This document shows positions 17,998 to 26,418 of a stretch of 64,000 nucleotides of DNA, one piece after another. Under the pieces are notes generated by a model, which ran no database searches, had not been told where the DNA came from, and saw only the letters and a program-made list of their open reading frames with translations. The position numbers and the translations under genes were made by a program. Source of the DNA: PNAI01 sp035501735. Its GTDB lineage: Bacteria > Pseudomonadota > Alphaproteobacteria > Rhizobiales > Xanthobacteraceae. Location: contig DATJVR010000084.1 of NCBI GenBank assembly GCA_035501735.1, positions 56,272-120,271 on the forward strand. Direction: 5' to 3'. The stretch's first letter is position 1. Every line of letters starts with the position of its first letter.

Positions 17998-18032
17998 GGG
18001 CGGCGAAATAGCTTCGCCGCCCGTATTGTTTT
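17998..18032 (+). terminator. Rho-independent terminator after the Cache gene
   Basis: A perfect 10-base stem GGGCGGCGAA / TTCGCCGCCC with a 5-base ATAGC loop is followed by GTATTGTTTT. It lies 29 bases after the stop of the Cache gene and ends that transcript before recJ. Confidence 0.8.
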
Positions 18033-18094
18033 CGGCGGCTCGACAGCGCTCCGTGAATTGCGGCATGATTTACGGTTTCGATAGCTGATTCGTG

Positions 18095-19939
18095 ATGGGT
18101 ACCATGACGTTCGCCTTGGCGACGACACAAAGGGCGCCAGCGCGGCTGTTTCTCGACGTTGCGCGTTCGGTCCGCGGTCGGCCGTGGCATGACCGCCTCG
18201 ACGAGCGGGGCACCGGCCGCGCGCTCGCGATCGCCCAACAACATGAAGCTCCCGAACTGCTTGCGCGCATCCTCGCCGGTCGTGGCGTCGACGTGCACGA
18301 AGTCGCGGAATTCCTCGATCCCACCGTGAAGCGCCTGATGCCTGACCCGCACGTGGTCACCGGCATGGCGGAAACAGCAACACGCCTGGCGGGCGCGATT
18401 GTGCGCGGCGAGCGTATCGCCATTTTCGGCGATTATGATGTCGACGGCGCGACGTCGTCCGCATTGTTGGCGCGCTTCCTGCGCGGCTGCGGGCTCGACC
18501 CGATCGTCTACATTCCCGATCGCATCTTCGAGGGTTATGGCCCGAATGTCGAAGCCATCCGCGCGCTCGCCGAGCGCGGCGCAAAGCTCCTGATCACCGT
18601 CGACTGCGGCACCACCAGCCACGAACCGATCGCCGAAGCTCACCGCCTCGGCCTTGATGTCATTGTCATCGACCATCATCAGGCGGACGAAAGCTTGCCC
18701 GAGGCTTTGATCGTCAATCCCAACCGGCTCGATGACCTCTCCAAGCTCGGCCATCTGGCCGCGGTCGGTCTCGTGTTCCTCACGCTGGTGGCGGTCAATC
18801 GCGTCTTGCGCACGCGCGGTTTCTGGAACGGGCCGCGGCCCGAACCCGATCTGCTGTCGTACCTCGATATCGTTGCGCTCGGCACGATTGCCGATGTCGT
18901 GCCGCTCAAAGGTCTCAACCGCGCTTTCGTAGCCAAGGGGCTGATCGCCATGCGCCGGCGCGAAAATGTCGGCCTCACGGCACTGATGGATGCCGCACGC
19001 CTGAGCGGCCCGCCGGAACCTTGGCATCTCGGCTTTCTGCTTGGGCCCCGCATCAACGCCGGCGGCCGCATCGGCCGTGCCGATCTCGGCGCACGCCTCC
19101 TGCTGGAAGATGACCCGACCGAAGCCGCCCGTATTGCGGCCGAGCTCGATCGGCTCAATCGCGAGCGGCAGACGATCGAACAGGCGATGCTTGCCGAAGC
19201 GGAAGCCGAAGCCATGGCCGCGCTTGGTCTCGAAGAAAAGGGCGCCGTCGTCGTGACCGCTGCCGCTGGCTGGCATCCCGGCGTGGTCGGATTGATTGCG
19301 GCGCGGCTCAAGGAGCGCTTCGGACGTCCGGCGTTCGCGATTGCTCTCGAGCCGGGCGGACTCGGCACCGGCTCAGGCCGCTCGATTGCAGGCATCGATC
19401 TTGGCCAGGTGGTCCGGCGCGCGGTTTCCTTGGGCCTGCTGGTCAAGGGCGGCGGTCACGCCATGGCGGCCGGAGTGACGATCAAGCACGATGCGCTTGC
19501 GGCGTTCCGCGCCTTCTTGGAGGAGCAACTGGCCAGCGCCGTCGATGCCGCCCGTGCGGACGATGCGCTGCTGATCGATGGCGCGGTGACGGCTGCCGGC
19601 GCAAACGCGGCATTGATCGCGGCCCTGGCGCAGGCGGGGCCATTCGGCGCCGGCAATCCCGAGCCGGTCATCGCGCTGCCGGCCCACACGATCGCTTATG
19701 CCGAGGAAGTCGGTCAGGCCCATGTCCGGGTGCGGCTCAAATCCGGCGACGGCACCTTCATCAATGCAATTGCGTTTCGCGCCTCAAATCAGCCGCTCGG
19801 CCAGGCCCTGCTGAAATACCGCGGTCGGTCGGTGCATGCCGCCGGAACACTCGCGCTTGATCGATGGAACGGCGGCGAATTCGTCCAGCTCCGGCTACTC
19901 GACATCGCGCCCGTCGGTCCGCCATCACCGATCAATTGA
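18095..19939 (+). CDS. recJ: Single-stranded-DNA-specific exonuclease RecJ
   Basis: About 614 residues. A 5'-3' ssDNA exonuclease in RecF-pathway recombination and mismatch/base-excision repair. DHH-superfamily motifs in order: FGDYDVDGATSSALL (metal-binding DxD), VTVDCGTTSHEPI, VIVIDHHQADE (the DHH motif), RINAGGRIGRADLG, then DHHA1 with LVKGGGHAMAAGVTI. The C-terminal OB-like domain follows (AHVRVRLKSGDGTF). The start is uncertain: ATG at 18095 or 18104, both without a clear ribosome site; an in-frame GTG at 18092 is also possible. It converges on the subtilase gene with 18 bases between stops. Confidence 0.94.
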   Translation: MGTMTFALATTQRAPARLFLDVARSVRGRPWHDRLDERGTGRALAIAQQHEAPELLARILAGRGVDVHEVAEFLDPTVKRLMPDPHVVTGMAETATRLAGAIVRGERIAIFGDYDVDGATSSALLARFLRGCGLDPIVYIPDRIFEGYGPNVEAIRALAERGAKLLITVDCGTTSHEPIAEAHRLGLDVIVIDHHQADESLPEALIVNPNRLDDLSKLGHLAAVGLVFLTLVAVNRVLRTRGFWNGPRPEPDLLSYLDIVALGTIADVVPLKGLNRAFVAKGLIAMRRRENVGLTALMDAARLSGPPEPWHLGFLLGPRINAGGRIGRADLGARLLLEDDPTEAARIAAELDRLNRERQTIEQAMLAEAEAEAMAALGLEEKGAVVVTAAAGWHPGVVGLIAARLKERFGRPAFAIALEPGGLGTGSGRSIAGIDLGQVVRRAVSLGLLVKGGGHAMAAGVTIKHDALAAFRAFLEEQLASAVDAARADDALLIDGAVTAAGANAALIAALAQAGPFGAGNPEPVIALPAHTIAYAEEVGQAHVRVRLKSGDGTFINAIAFRASNQPLGQALLKYRGRSVHAAGTLALDRWNGGEFVQLRLLDIAPVGPPSPIN

Positions 19940-19957
19940 AGTTCTGTACGAGCTGCC

Positions 19958-22216
19958 CTACCGGCAGGCTCGCGCTGCGGGTGCGACTGGCGCCACCCCC
20001 GTCGCGGCATCGGCGGCCTGCAGCATCGCGTCGAGGCCGGTTTCCTTCATCGCGGTTGCGAAATCCTTGGTTTTGTCGGTCCAGGCCATCGCCATGATAT
20101 CCAGGTCCGTGCGGAACAGGCCTCCCACGATCTTGGCATCGGCCAAGGACAGCGACGCGGTTCCGCTGCCATTGAAATCGATCATCGGCCAATTGCATTC
20201 GTTGTTATCGACCACGCCGTCGCCATTCAAATCCTCGGTGAAAGCCGTGCCGTTTTTGCGATTATCCCCGATCGCCGTCATCTGCTTCATGAATATCTTC
20301 ATGTCTTCGATGTCGACCTTGCCATCACGATTGAGATCGGTCAGCAGCACGAGATTGTTCGGCGAAAGTTTCAAAACCGCTTCGAGCGCATCGAGTCGCG
20401 GCGCGCCAGGAGGGGCCGGCGGTCCGCCTGGCACCACGATCGGCTTGATCGCCGACGCCTTGAGCACGTTCACGATGTCGGCGGGTTTCTTCGTCGGATC
20501 CAATTCGAACAGCATCGCAGCGACGCCTGCCACATGCGGTGCCGCCTGAGAGGTTCCCATGCATGCGCCGTACGGGGTGTTGCCCGGCCAGAGCGTGCTG
20601 AGGATGTCGACTCCGGGGGCGGCGATCGTTCCCCCGACATTGGAAAAACTGGCTCGTTGTCCGCTGCGGTCGGTTGCTTCGACGATGAGGATGTTCTTGG
20701 GCCGGCGGGAAGCTGGCAACTGCGTTGCCGCCCAGACGATCGGCGACGACCATTTCGCATCGAAGGGAACAGCACGGTCGTTGGAGTCGTTGCCTGCCGA
20801 GGTCACAAACAAGATCCGGTCCTCGTATCTTTGTGCGACCCGCGCGAACATGACCGCCTGCCCTAGGATGGTGTCCTTCAACCCTGGGATCGTCGCGGGG
20901 TCGCCCTCGGCAACCGGTGCCGCACCGAAATTGAATCCGAGGCTGACGTTGATGACCTTGAGTTCGGATTGACCGTAAGTATCCACGTAGTTCATGAGCG
21001 CGATAAGCGCATCGGAGAAATACGTCACCCGCGTGTCTTCGGTGGTCGGATCCTGCTCGTCGCCTTTGATCGGAAGGTTGTCCCAAGGGACGACGTCGAT
21101 TTTGGCGCGCGGCACGACGCCGTCGATGCCGATTCCGTTGCCGTGGATAGCGCCGATGATTCCTGCCACATGGTTGCCGTGCGCGCTGGTGCAATCGGCG
21201 CCAATGCTGGAAGACACTCCTGACACCGGACTGTCAGTTAAGTTGGCGATCAGATTGAAGTTCAGATCGTCGTGCTTGGCAAAGCCGCTGTCGATGATCG
21301 CCACCTTCGGCTGGACGCTGTTGGGTTTGAGCTCGCGGTAGCGTTGCAGCACCGTCCACACCGGCGGCAATCGGATCGCCTTTAAGCCCCAATTCCCGTC
21401 CTGCGGCAATGCCGGCGCGCTGGCGGTCAGCCCTGCCGAGATCGTTGTCGGGACCACCGCTCCGCCCCAGTTCCAATTGATAATCGTGCCACCGCTGTCG
21501 ACTTTGGTGTCGCTTGCCTTCGGGATCGAATGGCCTCTTACGGTTGAGTCCACGGTGACTGAAGCGACGATCGGTTCCCGGCGCAGCTGCGTGACGATCT
21601 GCTGGTTGAGGACATCGCTCAATTTCTGGACTTCGGCGGCATTGGGGCCGGTCACGTCGCGCACCACGCGGATGAGACCGAAGCTGCCGCTGCCCCTTTC
21701 AATCGTGAGGTGATACTTGGCGAGCAAGGCGTCGAGCTGCGGACCGGTTGTATTGGGTTTCAGCATGATGACGTAGGTGTTGCGTTTCGCCACGACTTGG
21801 GCGAGCTGCAATCTTCCATCCGAAGCCCCCGGCCGGATCGCGTCGCTTTGTACGGTCGCGTCCCTGGGATCGCGGCGATCGGCGATGCGAGAAAGCAATG
21901 AGCGCGCGGTCAGGTCGCCGACAAAACGCTTGGCGCGCAAATCGGCCAGCCCGATATTGACGCGCGGTGTGTCGAAACCCTGCTTGTCCGGAGGCGTCGG
22001 TGATTTTTGTTTCGACGGAAGGATGTAGAGATCCTTCTTGTCGACCGAGGATGGTTTCTGCGTCGTGTCTTTTTTTGGAAGATATTTTTCGTCGAGCAAT
22101 TTCTTCAGCCGGTCGTAGTTCGGCTGCTTCGTTTCGGCAAGGCTGTTCGCTATGAATGGCGGCGACATCGGCGCCAATAACGCGGCGATCACCACGAATA
22201 AAATCCGACGCGACAT
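19958..22216 (-). CDS. Secreted S8 subtilisin-like protease with EF-hand/dockerin-like C-terminus
   Basis: 752 residues. Signal peptide at 1-28 (MSRRILFVVIAALLAPMSPP). Residues about 145-230 look like an I9-type intramolecular chaperone/propeptide (TYVIMLKPNTTGPQLDALLA ... IVASVTVDSTVRG). The S8 domain spans about 285-605 with a complete catalytic set: Asp309 in IIDSGF, His346 in AHGNHVAG, oxyanion Asn476 in SAGND and Ser556 in GTSQAAPHVAG. After it come three Asp-rich calcium-loop motifs: DLNRDGKVDIED (627-638), DLNGDGVVDNNE (662-673) and DFNGSGTASLSL (680-691), resembling EF-hand or dockerin repeats. Probably exported and calcium-stabilised. AGGGAG precedes the ATG at 22216. It lies 214 bases downstream of the GH25 gene on the same strand, so the two may share a transcript. 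Confidence 0.85.
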   Translation of the reverse strand: MSRRILFVVIAALLAPMSPPFIANSLAETKQPNYDRLKKLLDEKYLPKKDTTQKPSSVDKKDLYILPSKQKSPTPPDKQGFDTPRVNIGLADLRAKRFVGDLTARSLLSRIADRRDPRDATVQSDAIRPGASDGRLQLAQVVAKRNTYVIMLKPNTTGPQLDALLAKYHLTIERGSGSFGLIRVVRDVTGPNAAEVQKLSDVLNQQIVTQLRREPIVASVTVDSTVRGHSIPKASDTKVDSGGTIINWNWGGAVVPTTISAGLTASAPALPQDGNWGLKAIRLPPVWTVLQRYRELKPNSVQPKVAIIDSGFAKHDDLNFNLIANLTDSPVSGVSSSIGADCTSAHGNHVAGIIGAIHGNGIGIDGVVPRAKIDVVPWDNLPIKGDEQDPTTEDTRVTYFSDALIALMNYVDTYGQSELKVINVSLGFNFGAAPVAEGDPATIPGLKDTILGQAVMFARVAQRYEDRILFVTSAGNDSNDRAVPFDAKWSSPIVWAATQLPASRRPKNILIVEATDRSGQRASFSNVGGTIAAPGVDILSTLWPGNTPYGACMGTSQAAPHVAGVAAMLFELDPTKKPADIVNVLKASAIKPIVVPGGPPAPPGAPRLDALEAVLKLSPNNLVLLTDLNRDGKVDIEDMKIFMKQMTAIGDNRKNGTAFTEDLNGDGVVDNNECNWPMIDFNGSGTASLSLADAKIVGGLFRTDLDIMAMAWTDKTKDFATAMKETGLDAMLQAADAATGVAPVAPAARACR

Positions 22217-22430
22217 GGCTGCAACTCCCTGTCCACCGGACTGCAAGCATGTCCGCTTTTTGTGGCAGCGGCAAGACGGCCAACCCGTTGCCGCAACGCG
22301 AAAAATACTTCCAATGCCGCGGAATATCGGGGGACGGCTGCGCGAACGCGCCGATATCGATGGCCGTTCGCCGATGTCCGTCCACCGACTTGGCTGAAAC
22401 CCCGTCAGTGGGAGTGAAACCTTTCAGTCC

Positions 22431-25133
22431 TTACGGCTGTTGTTCCAGCAGGGTGATGAGTTTCGTCAGGATCTCGGGTGGCGTGCTCGCGTCAACGCGC
22501 AGAACGCGGCCATTCTTCAGCACGATCTCGATCGTCGATTTCGATGAAAGCGTCTCCGCGGAATTCTTGGCAATTTCAGCATTGGTTCTGCCGCCTTCTG
22601 CGGTCGATGGCGGGGCAGGCGCAATGGTGGCGGCGGTGCTGTCCGTCGGCGTCACGCTTGCGACCTTTGGTTCCTTCGCCGGCTCGGGGGGCGCAGTGGA
22701 TGCGCCATCCGCCGGCGTCGTGGCCGTCGGACTTGAATCCGTTGGCTTCGTGGCGGTGCTGTCGGTCGGCGTCACGCTCGCGACCTTTGGTTCTTTCTCC
22801 GGCTCGGGGGGCGCAGTGGACGCGCTATCCGTCGGCGTCGTGGCCGTCGGAGATGAATCCGTCGGCTTGGCGGCGGTACTATCCGTCGGCGTGATGCTCG
22901 CCGCTTTCGGCTCTTCCGGAGGCCCGCTCGGCGCAGTCGTAGTGCCGTCCTTCGGGGCGCTGCTCGGCGCATTATCCGTTGCTTTGGATTTTGTATCGTC
23001 TGTCAGCGGAACGCTGGCGACTTGTGGTTCCTTCGGCGGCTCGCTCGGCGTCGTCGTAGCGCCGTCCTTCGGCGCAGTGGTGGCAGTGGTCGTATCGGTC
23101 GGTTTGGCCGGAGCGCTATCCGTCGGCGGGACGTTGGCGGCCTTTGGTTCCGTCGACGGCTCCGTGCTCGGAGAAGCAGTTGTCGCATTGGCGTCAGTCG
23201 GTTTGGCGGTCGTGCTGTCCGTCGGTGGGGCACTGGCAACTTGCGGCGCCTTCGGTCGCTCGCTCGGCGCCGCCGGAGCGCCATCCGCCGGACCGTTCGT
23301 TGCATGATCCGTGGACTTGGCTGGAGCTTCGGGCGGTGGGGCGGTGATGCCATCCGCGTCGGGCATGATGGCGACTTGCGGGTTTTTGGGCTCGGTCGAG
23401 GGAACCGTACCGCCTCCGGTTGGTGCTGGGGGCTGAGGCAATTCCGTTGGTTTGATGACGGTGTTGTCCGGCGCCGGACCGCTTGCCACCTGCGGCTGTT
23501 TTGGCGGCTCGCTTGGCGTGACAGCGCCGCCGGTCGGCGGGTTGGTCGCCTCGGCCTTATCCGTCGGCTTGGCGCCTTCGGTTGGCGTCGGAGTGGCAAC
23601 CTGCGGTTCTTTTGCGGGTTCCGTGGGCGTGACAACAGCATCGGCAGTCGGCGGCTGAGGCGCCACAGGAGAATCGGACGGCTTTGGTGTGGTGTTTGGC
23701 GGCGCTTCGGCCAGTTGTGGGGGCTTCTGTGTATCCTGCGGTGGCGTTGTCGCGTTCCCCGTAGCGGTGCCGCCGGGTGTGGCCGTGGTGTCGCCTGGTG
23801 TGGCGGACGGTGTCGGAGCGGGTGCGGGCAGCGGCGGGGTCTTGTTGACGACGACGATCGACGACGAGATCCCCATCGCCAGTTTGAGATCGTCCGTCGA
23901 TCCTGGGAAAATATTGACGTCCCACCGCTCGACACTCGGGTCCGCCGGATTGCGAATTCCCGCCTTGGTCAGGTCGCCCATGTTGGTGAATTGCCAAAGC
24001 TTCCAATCCCATTTGCTCGACCAGCCGCCCTTGGTCCCCGGCTGTTCCACGCGCAGATCGGCGTCTTCCATCGCCGAGATCCAAATCGGATAGGGCTTCA
24101 ATTGGTCGAGCTTCTTTTCGTCGTGGATACGTTCCATCCACCACGCCCGGCTGGTGTAGACGACCGGAACGCGCCCGCTCTCCTTTTCGACGATGTGGAG
24201 CCATGTCAGCGCGCGTTTGAGAATTTCGTCCGCTGAAAGATTGCTCCAATGATCGTCGCCCGTCTTCGGCTGCCAATTTCGTCCGCCGGGATAGATATCC
24301 CACTCCAGATCGAGCACCGGCGGCAGATCGTTGGCCTGCAGCTTGCCCATTTTTTCGAGGAAAACTTTGGCCTGTGTTTCCGGGTCCACATCGGCGCGCA
24401 TGAAGTGGTAGGCGCCGCGGAGAATCTTGGGCTGCTTCGCCAGCGCCCGCCAGTGACCGTCGAACGTCGGGTCGCGATATGCGATTCCTTCGGACGCCTT
24501 CACATAGACGAACGCGACTTTCTGGTCGGCGACGCGATCCCAGTCGATCTGGCATCGGCAATTGTCGATGTTGTGGTGCGAAACGTCGATGCCGAAAATC
24601 GCGTCAGCCCGCGTCGACGGAAAACTGAACGTCTTTGCCAGCGCGGACGAGAGCGCGCTCGGTCCGAGTTCCTTGAGCGCCTCTTTCTGGACGAGTCGGA
24701 AACGTTGTCCGCGCGAAAGACCGTCGCCTTCGACCACAGGTGTCGTCTCGCTGGGCGCCACCGTGGGCGCCTGCTTGGGAGGCGTCTCGGCGACCGGGCC
24801 TGGTGTTGTCTTCGGTAGTGCGGCGTCGGGGCTCGGCTTAGGGGGCGCTTCGGCGACCCGCGATCTCTTGCTGCGCGGCCGTGAGGATTTCTGCTCCACG
24901 GGCGGCGGCGCGACCGCGCGCGGCTCTGTTGGAAGCTGTGCGGACGGCCGCTGTTCCACGGGCAACTGCACCACGGCTTTGGGGGCGGGAGCCGTCTCCA
25001 ATTTTGCCGGGGCAACGATGGCGGGTTCCACCGAAGCCGACGGACGCAGCAATAGGGCTGGGAGTAGAACCGCTGCAGCAACGAGGGCCGCACTTCCAAG
25101 GATCATCAATCCCGGTTCAAGATCCCGATCCAT
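22431..25133 (-). CDS. Membrane-anchored GH25 muramidase with Pro/Thr/Ala tandem-repeat tail
   Basis: 900 residues. A single membrane helix at about 9-29 (LMILGSAALVAAAVLLPALL) is followed by a Pro/Ala/Lys linker (30-165). A GH25 lysozyme domain lies at about 178-420: FGIDVSHHNID (Asp183), FVYVKASEGIAYRDP, RGAYHFMRAD, VLDLEWD (Asp275 and Glu277, the catalytic pair), YTSRAWW and LWQFTNMG. It should cut the MurNAc-GlcNAc glycan bond. Residues about 433-855 are roughly ten copies of a unit near 40 residues, each with a (K/E)xP(Q/K)(V/A)A core and a KPTD-like block; the last copies are nearly identical even as DNA. The final 35 residues (STIEIVLKNGRVLRVD onward) form a separate, conserved-looking strand-helix motif. 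The repeat tail is low complexity, as in wall-spanning or wall-attached linkers. Confidence 0.85.
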   Translation of the reverse strand: MDRDLEPGLMILGSAALVAAAVLLPALLLRPSASVEPAIVAPAKLETAPAPKAVVQLPVEQRPSAQLPTEPRAVAPPPVEQKSSRPRSKRSRVAEAPPKPSPDAALPKTTPGPVAETPPKQAPTVAPSETTPVVEGDGLSRGQRFRLVQKEALKELGPSALSSALAKTFSFPSTRADAIFGIDVSHHNIDNCRCQIDWDRVADQKVAFVYVKASEGIAYRDPTFDGHWRALAKQPKILRGAYHFMRADVDPETQAKVFLEKMGKLQANDLPPVLDLEWDIYPGGRNWQPKTGDDHWSNLSADEILKRALTWLHIVEKESGRVPVVYTSRAWWMERIHDEKKLDQLKPYPIWISAMEDADLRVEQPGTKGGWSSKWDWKLWQFTNMGDLTKAGIRNPADPSVERWDVNIFPGSTDDLKLAMGISSSIVVVNKTPPLPAPAPTPSATPGDTTATPGGTATGNATTPPQDTQKPPQLAEAPPNTTPKPSDSPVAPQPPTADAVVTPTEPAKEPQVATPTPTEGAKPTDKAEATNPPTGGAVTPSEPPKQPQVASGPAPDNTVIKPTELPQPPAPTGGGTVPSTEPKNPQVAIMPDADGITAPPPEAPAKSTDHATNGPADGAPAAPSERPKAPQVASAPPTDSTTAKPTDANATTASPSTEPSTEPKAANVPPTDSAPAKPTDTTTATTAPKDGATTTPSEPPKEPQVASVPLTDDTKSKATDNAPSSAPKDGTTTAPSGPPEEPKAASITPTDSTAAKPTDSSPTATTPTDSASTAPPEPEKEPKVASVTPTDSTATKPTDSSPTATTPADGASTAPPEPAKEPKVASVTPTDSTAATIAPAPPSTAEGGRTNAEIAKNSAETLSSKSTIEIVLKNGRVLRVDASTPPEILTKLITLLEQQP
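22610..23890. repeat. Tandem repeat array inside the GH25 gene (about 120-base units)
   Basis: The coding region for the GH25 tail is built of units close to 120 bases. The units at 22641-22760 and 22761-22880 are nearly identical (about 90 percent by eye), the next (22881-23000, 23001-23120) more diverged, and further copies toward 23890 drift in length and sequence. About ten copies can be traced through the protein core motif. Divergence rising with distance from the 3' end suggests recent duplication at the C-terminal end. Confidence 0.8.
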
Positions 25134-25407
25134 CGCGTCCCCACGCCTTCACAAAGCAGCTTGTCGGCCTGCAACCCCGGCTCTCGCACTGTATAGCGCA
25201 ATTTTTATCGCTAGGCCGAAATGATGTTCGATTTTTGATCGAGCAGCCCAGCTATCATGACGCGCCGTGGTGTCCGACGTGACTTTCCCGGCACCGCGGC
25301 CGATACGCTATTGTCCTCTAAAACAAGCAGAATTCACTTAAACTGCCTTGGACAAGGCTGACCGGCCGGGCTAACAAGCACGGCTACTGCTTTAGGATAA
25401 TGATGAA

Positions 25408-26391
25408 ATGTCAAAGCTCGAACTCTCGATCGCGATCGGCGACTACGACCGCAACCGGCCCCTGATCGATGGCGCGGTGGCGATCGACGGCGTCGATCCC
25501 GTTTTCATGGCGCTTCCGCCCGAAGAGATTTTTTTCCGCGCCTTCCGCACGCAAGACTTCGACATTTGCGAATGCTCGCTGTCGAGTTTTTCCGTCCGGA
25601 CCGCGTCCGGACAATGCCCCTATGTGGGCGTGCCGGCCTTCGTCTCCCGCATGTTTCGCCATACCTCGATCTACGTGCGCACTGACCGCATCAGGCGGCC
25701 GGCTGATCTCAAGGGCCGCAAGGTCGGCGTGCCGGAGTACCAATTGACCGCCAACGTCTGGGCCCGCGCCATCCTGCAGGATGAGTTCGGCGTTGCGCCG
25801 AGCGACATTCATTGGATTCGCGGCGGCATCGAGCACGCCGGGCGGCCTGAGAAGATCACCATCAAACTGCCCGCGGGCGTGCGTCTCGACAATGCGCCCG
25901 AGGGCGTGACGATTTCCGAATTGCTCGCGCGCGGCGAAATCGACGGATTCATCGCGCCGCGCCCGCCGACAACCGCCGGCGAGAAGAGTATCGGCTGGCT
26001 GTTTGCCGATCCGGTCGCGGCAGCGAAGGACTACTTCAAGCGCACCGGCATTTTTCCCATCATGCATCTGATCGGCGTGCGCCGCACGCTGGCCGAGCGG
26101 CACCCATGGCTGCCGGCGGCGGTGCTCAAGGCCTTCGAGCAGTCGAAGACAATGGCGCTCGCGCATCTTGCCGATCCTTCGGCAACCAAAGTCACGCTGC
26201 CGTTTGTCGAGGAGCGTTTGCGCGAGGCGCGCGAATTCATGGGCGATGATTTCTGGTCCTATGGTTTGGCGCCCAACCGCACGACGCTGGAGACCTTTTT
26301 GCGCCATCATCATTCCCAGGGTCTCTCGTCGCGGTTGCTCAAGGCCGAGGAACTGTTTCATCCTTCGACGTATGAAAGTTTTAAAATCTAG
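25408..26391 (+). CDS. 4,5-dihydroxyphthalate decarboxylase-like (Pht5) protein
   Basis: 327 residues with no signal peptide. The fold is that of periplasmic-binding-protein-like enzymes: LSIAIGDYDRNRPLIDGAVA at the start, ECSLSSFSVRTASG, ADLKGRKVGVPEYQLTANVWAR and GGIEHAGRPEKI are all characteristic of the family annotated as 4,5-dihydroxyphthalate decarboxylase. The archetype decarboxylates 4,5-dihydroxyphthalate to protocatechuate, but many members are unassigned and some are annotated as ABC-type binding proteins. Only 27 bases separate it from the next gene, a two-domain extradiol-dioxygenase-like protein, so they are probably one operon. The pair suggests an aromatic substrate; no phthalate dioxygenase is near. 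Confidence 0.85.
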   Translation: MSKLELSIAIGDYDRNRPLIDGAVAIDGVDPVFMALPPEEIFFRAFRTQDFDICECSLSSFSVRTASGQCPYVGVPAFVSRMFRHTSIYVRTDRIRRPADLKGRKVGVPEYQLTANVWARAILQDEFGVAPSDIHWIRGGIEHAGRPEKITIKLPAGVRLDNAPEGVTISELLARGEIDGFIAPRPPTTAGEKSIGWLFADPVAAAKDYFKRTGIFPIMHLIGVRRTLAERHPWLPAAVLKAFEQSKTMALAHLADPSATKVTLPFVEERLREAREFMGDDFWSYGLAPNRTTLETFLRHHHSQGLSSRLLKAEELFHPSTYESFKI

Positions 26392-26418
26392 CGCTGCGCG
26401 CTTATCTGCAGGTCCACG

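Noticed and set aside
22156..23307. 383-residue plus-strand ORF rich in VGVTLATFGSF repeats
   Set aside because: It is the antisense of the GH25 repeat tail; repeats with few stops create long open frames on both strands. The GH25 frame has the catalytic domain and a start; this one has neither.
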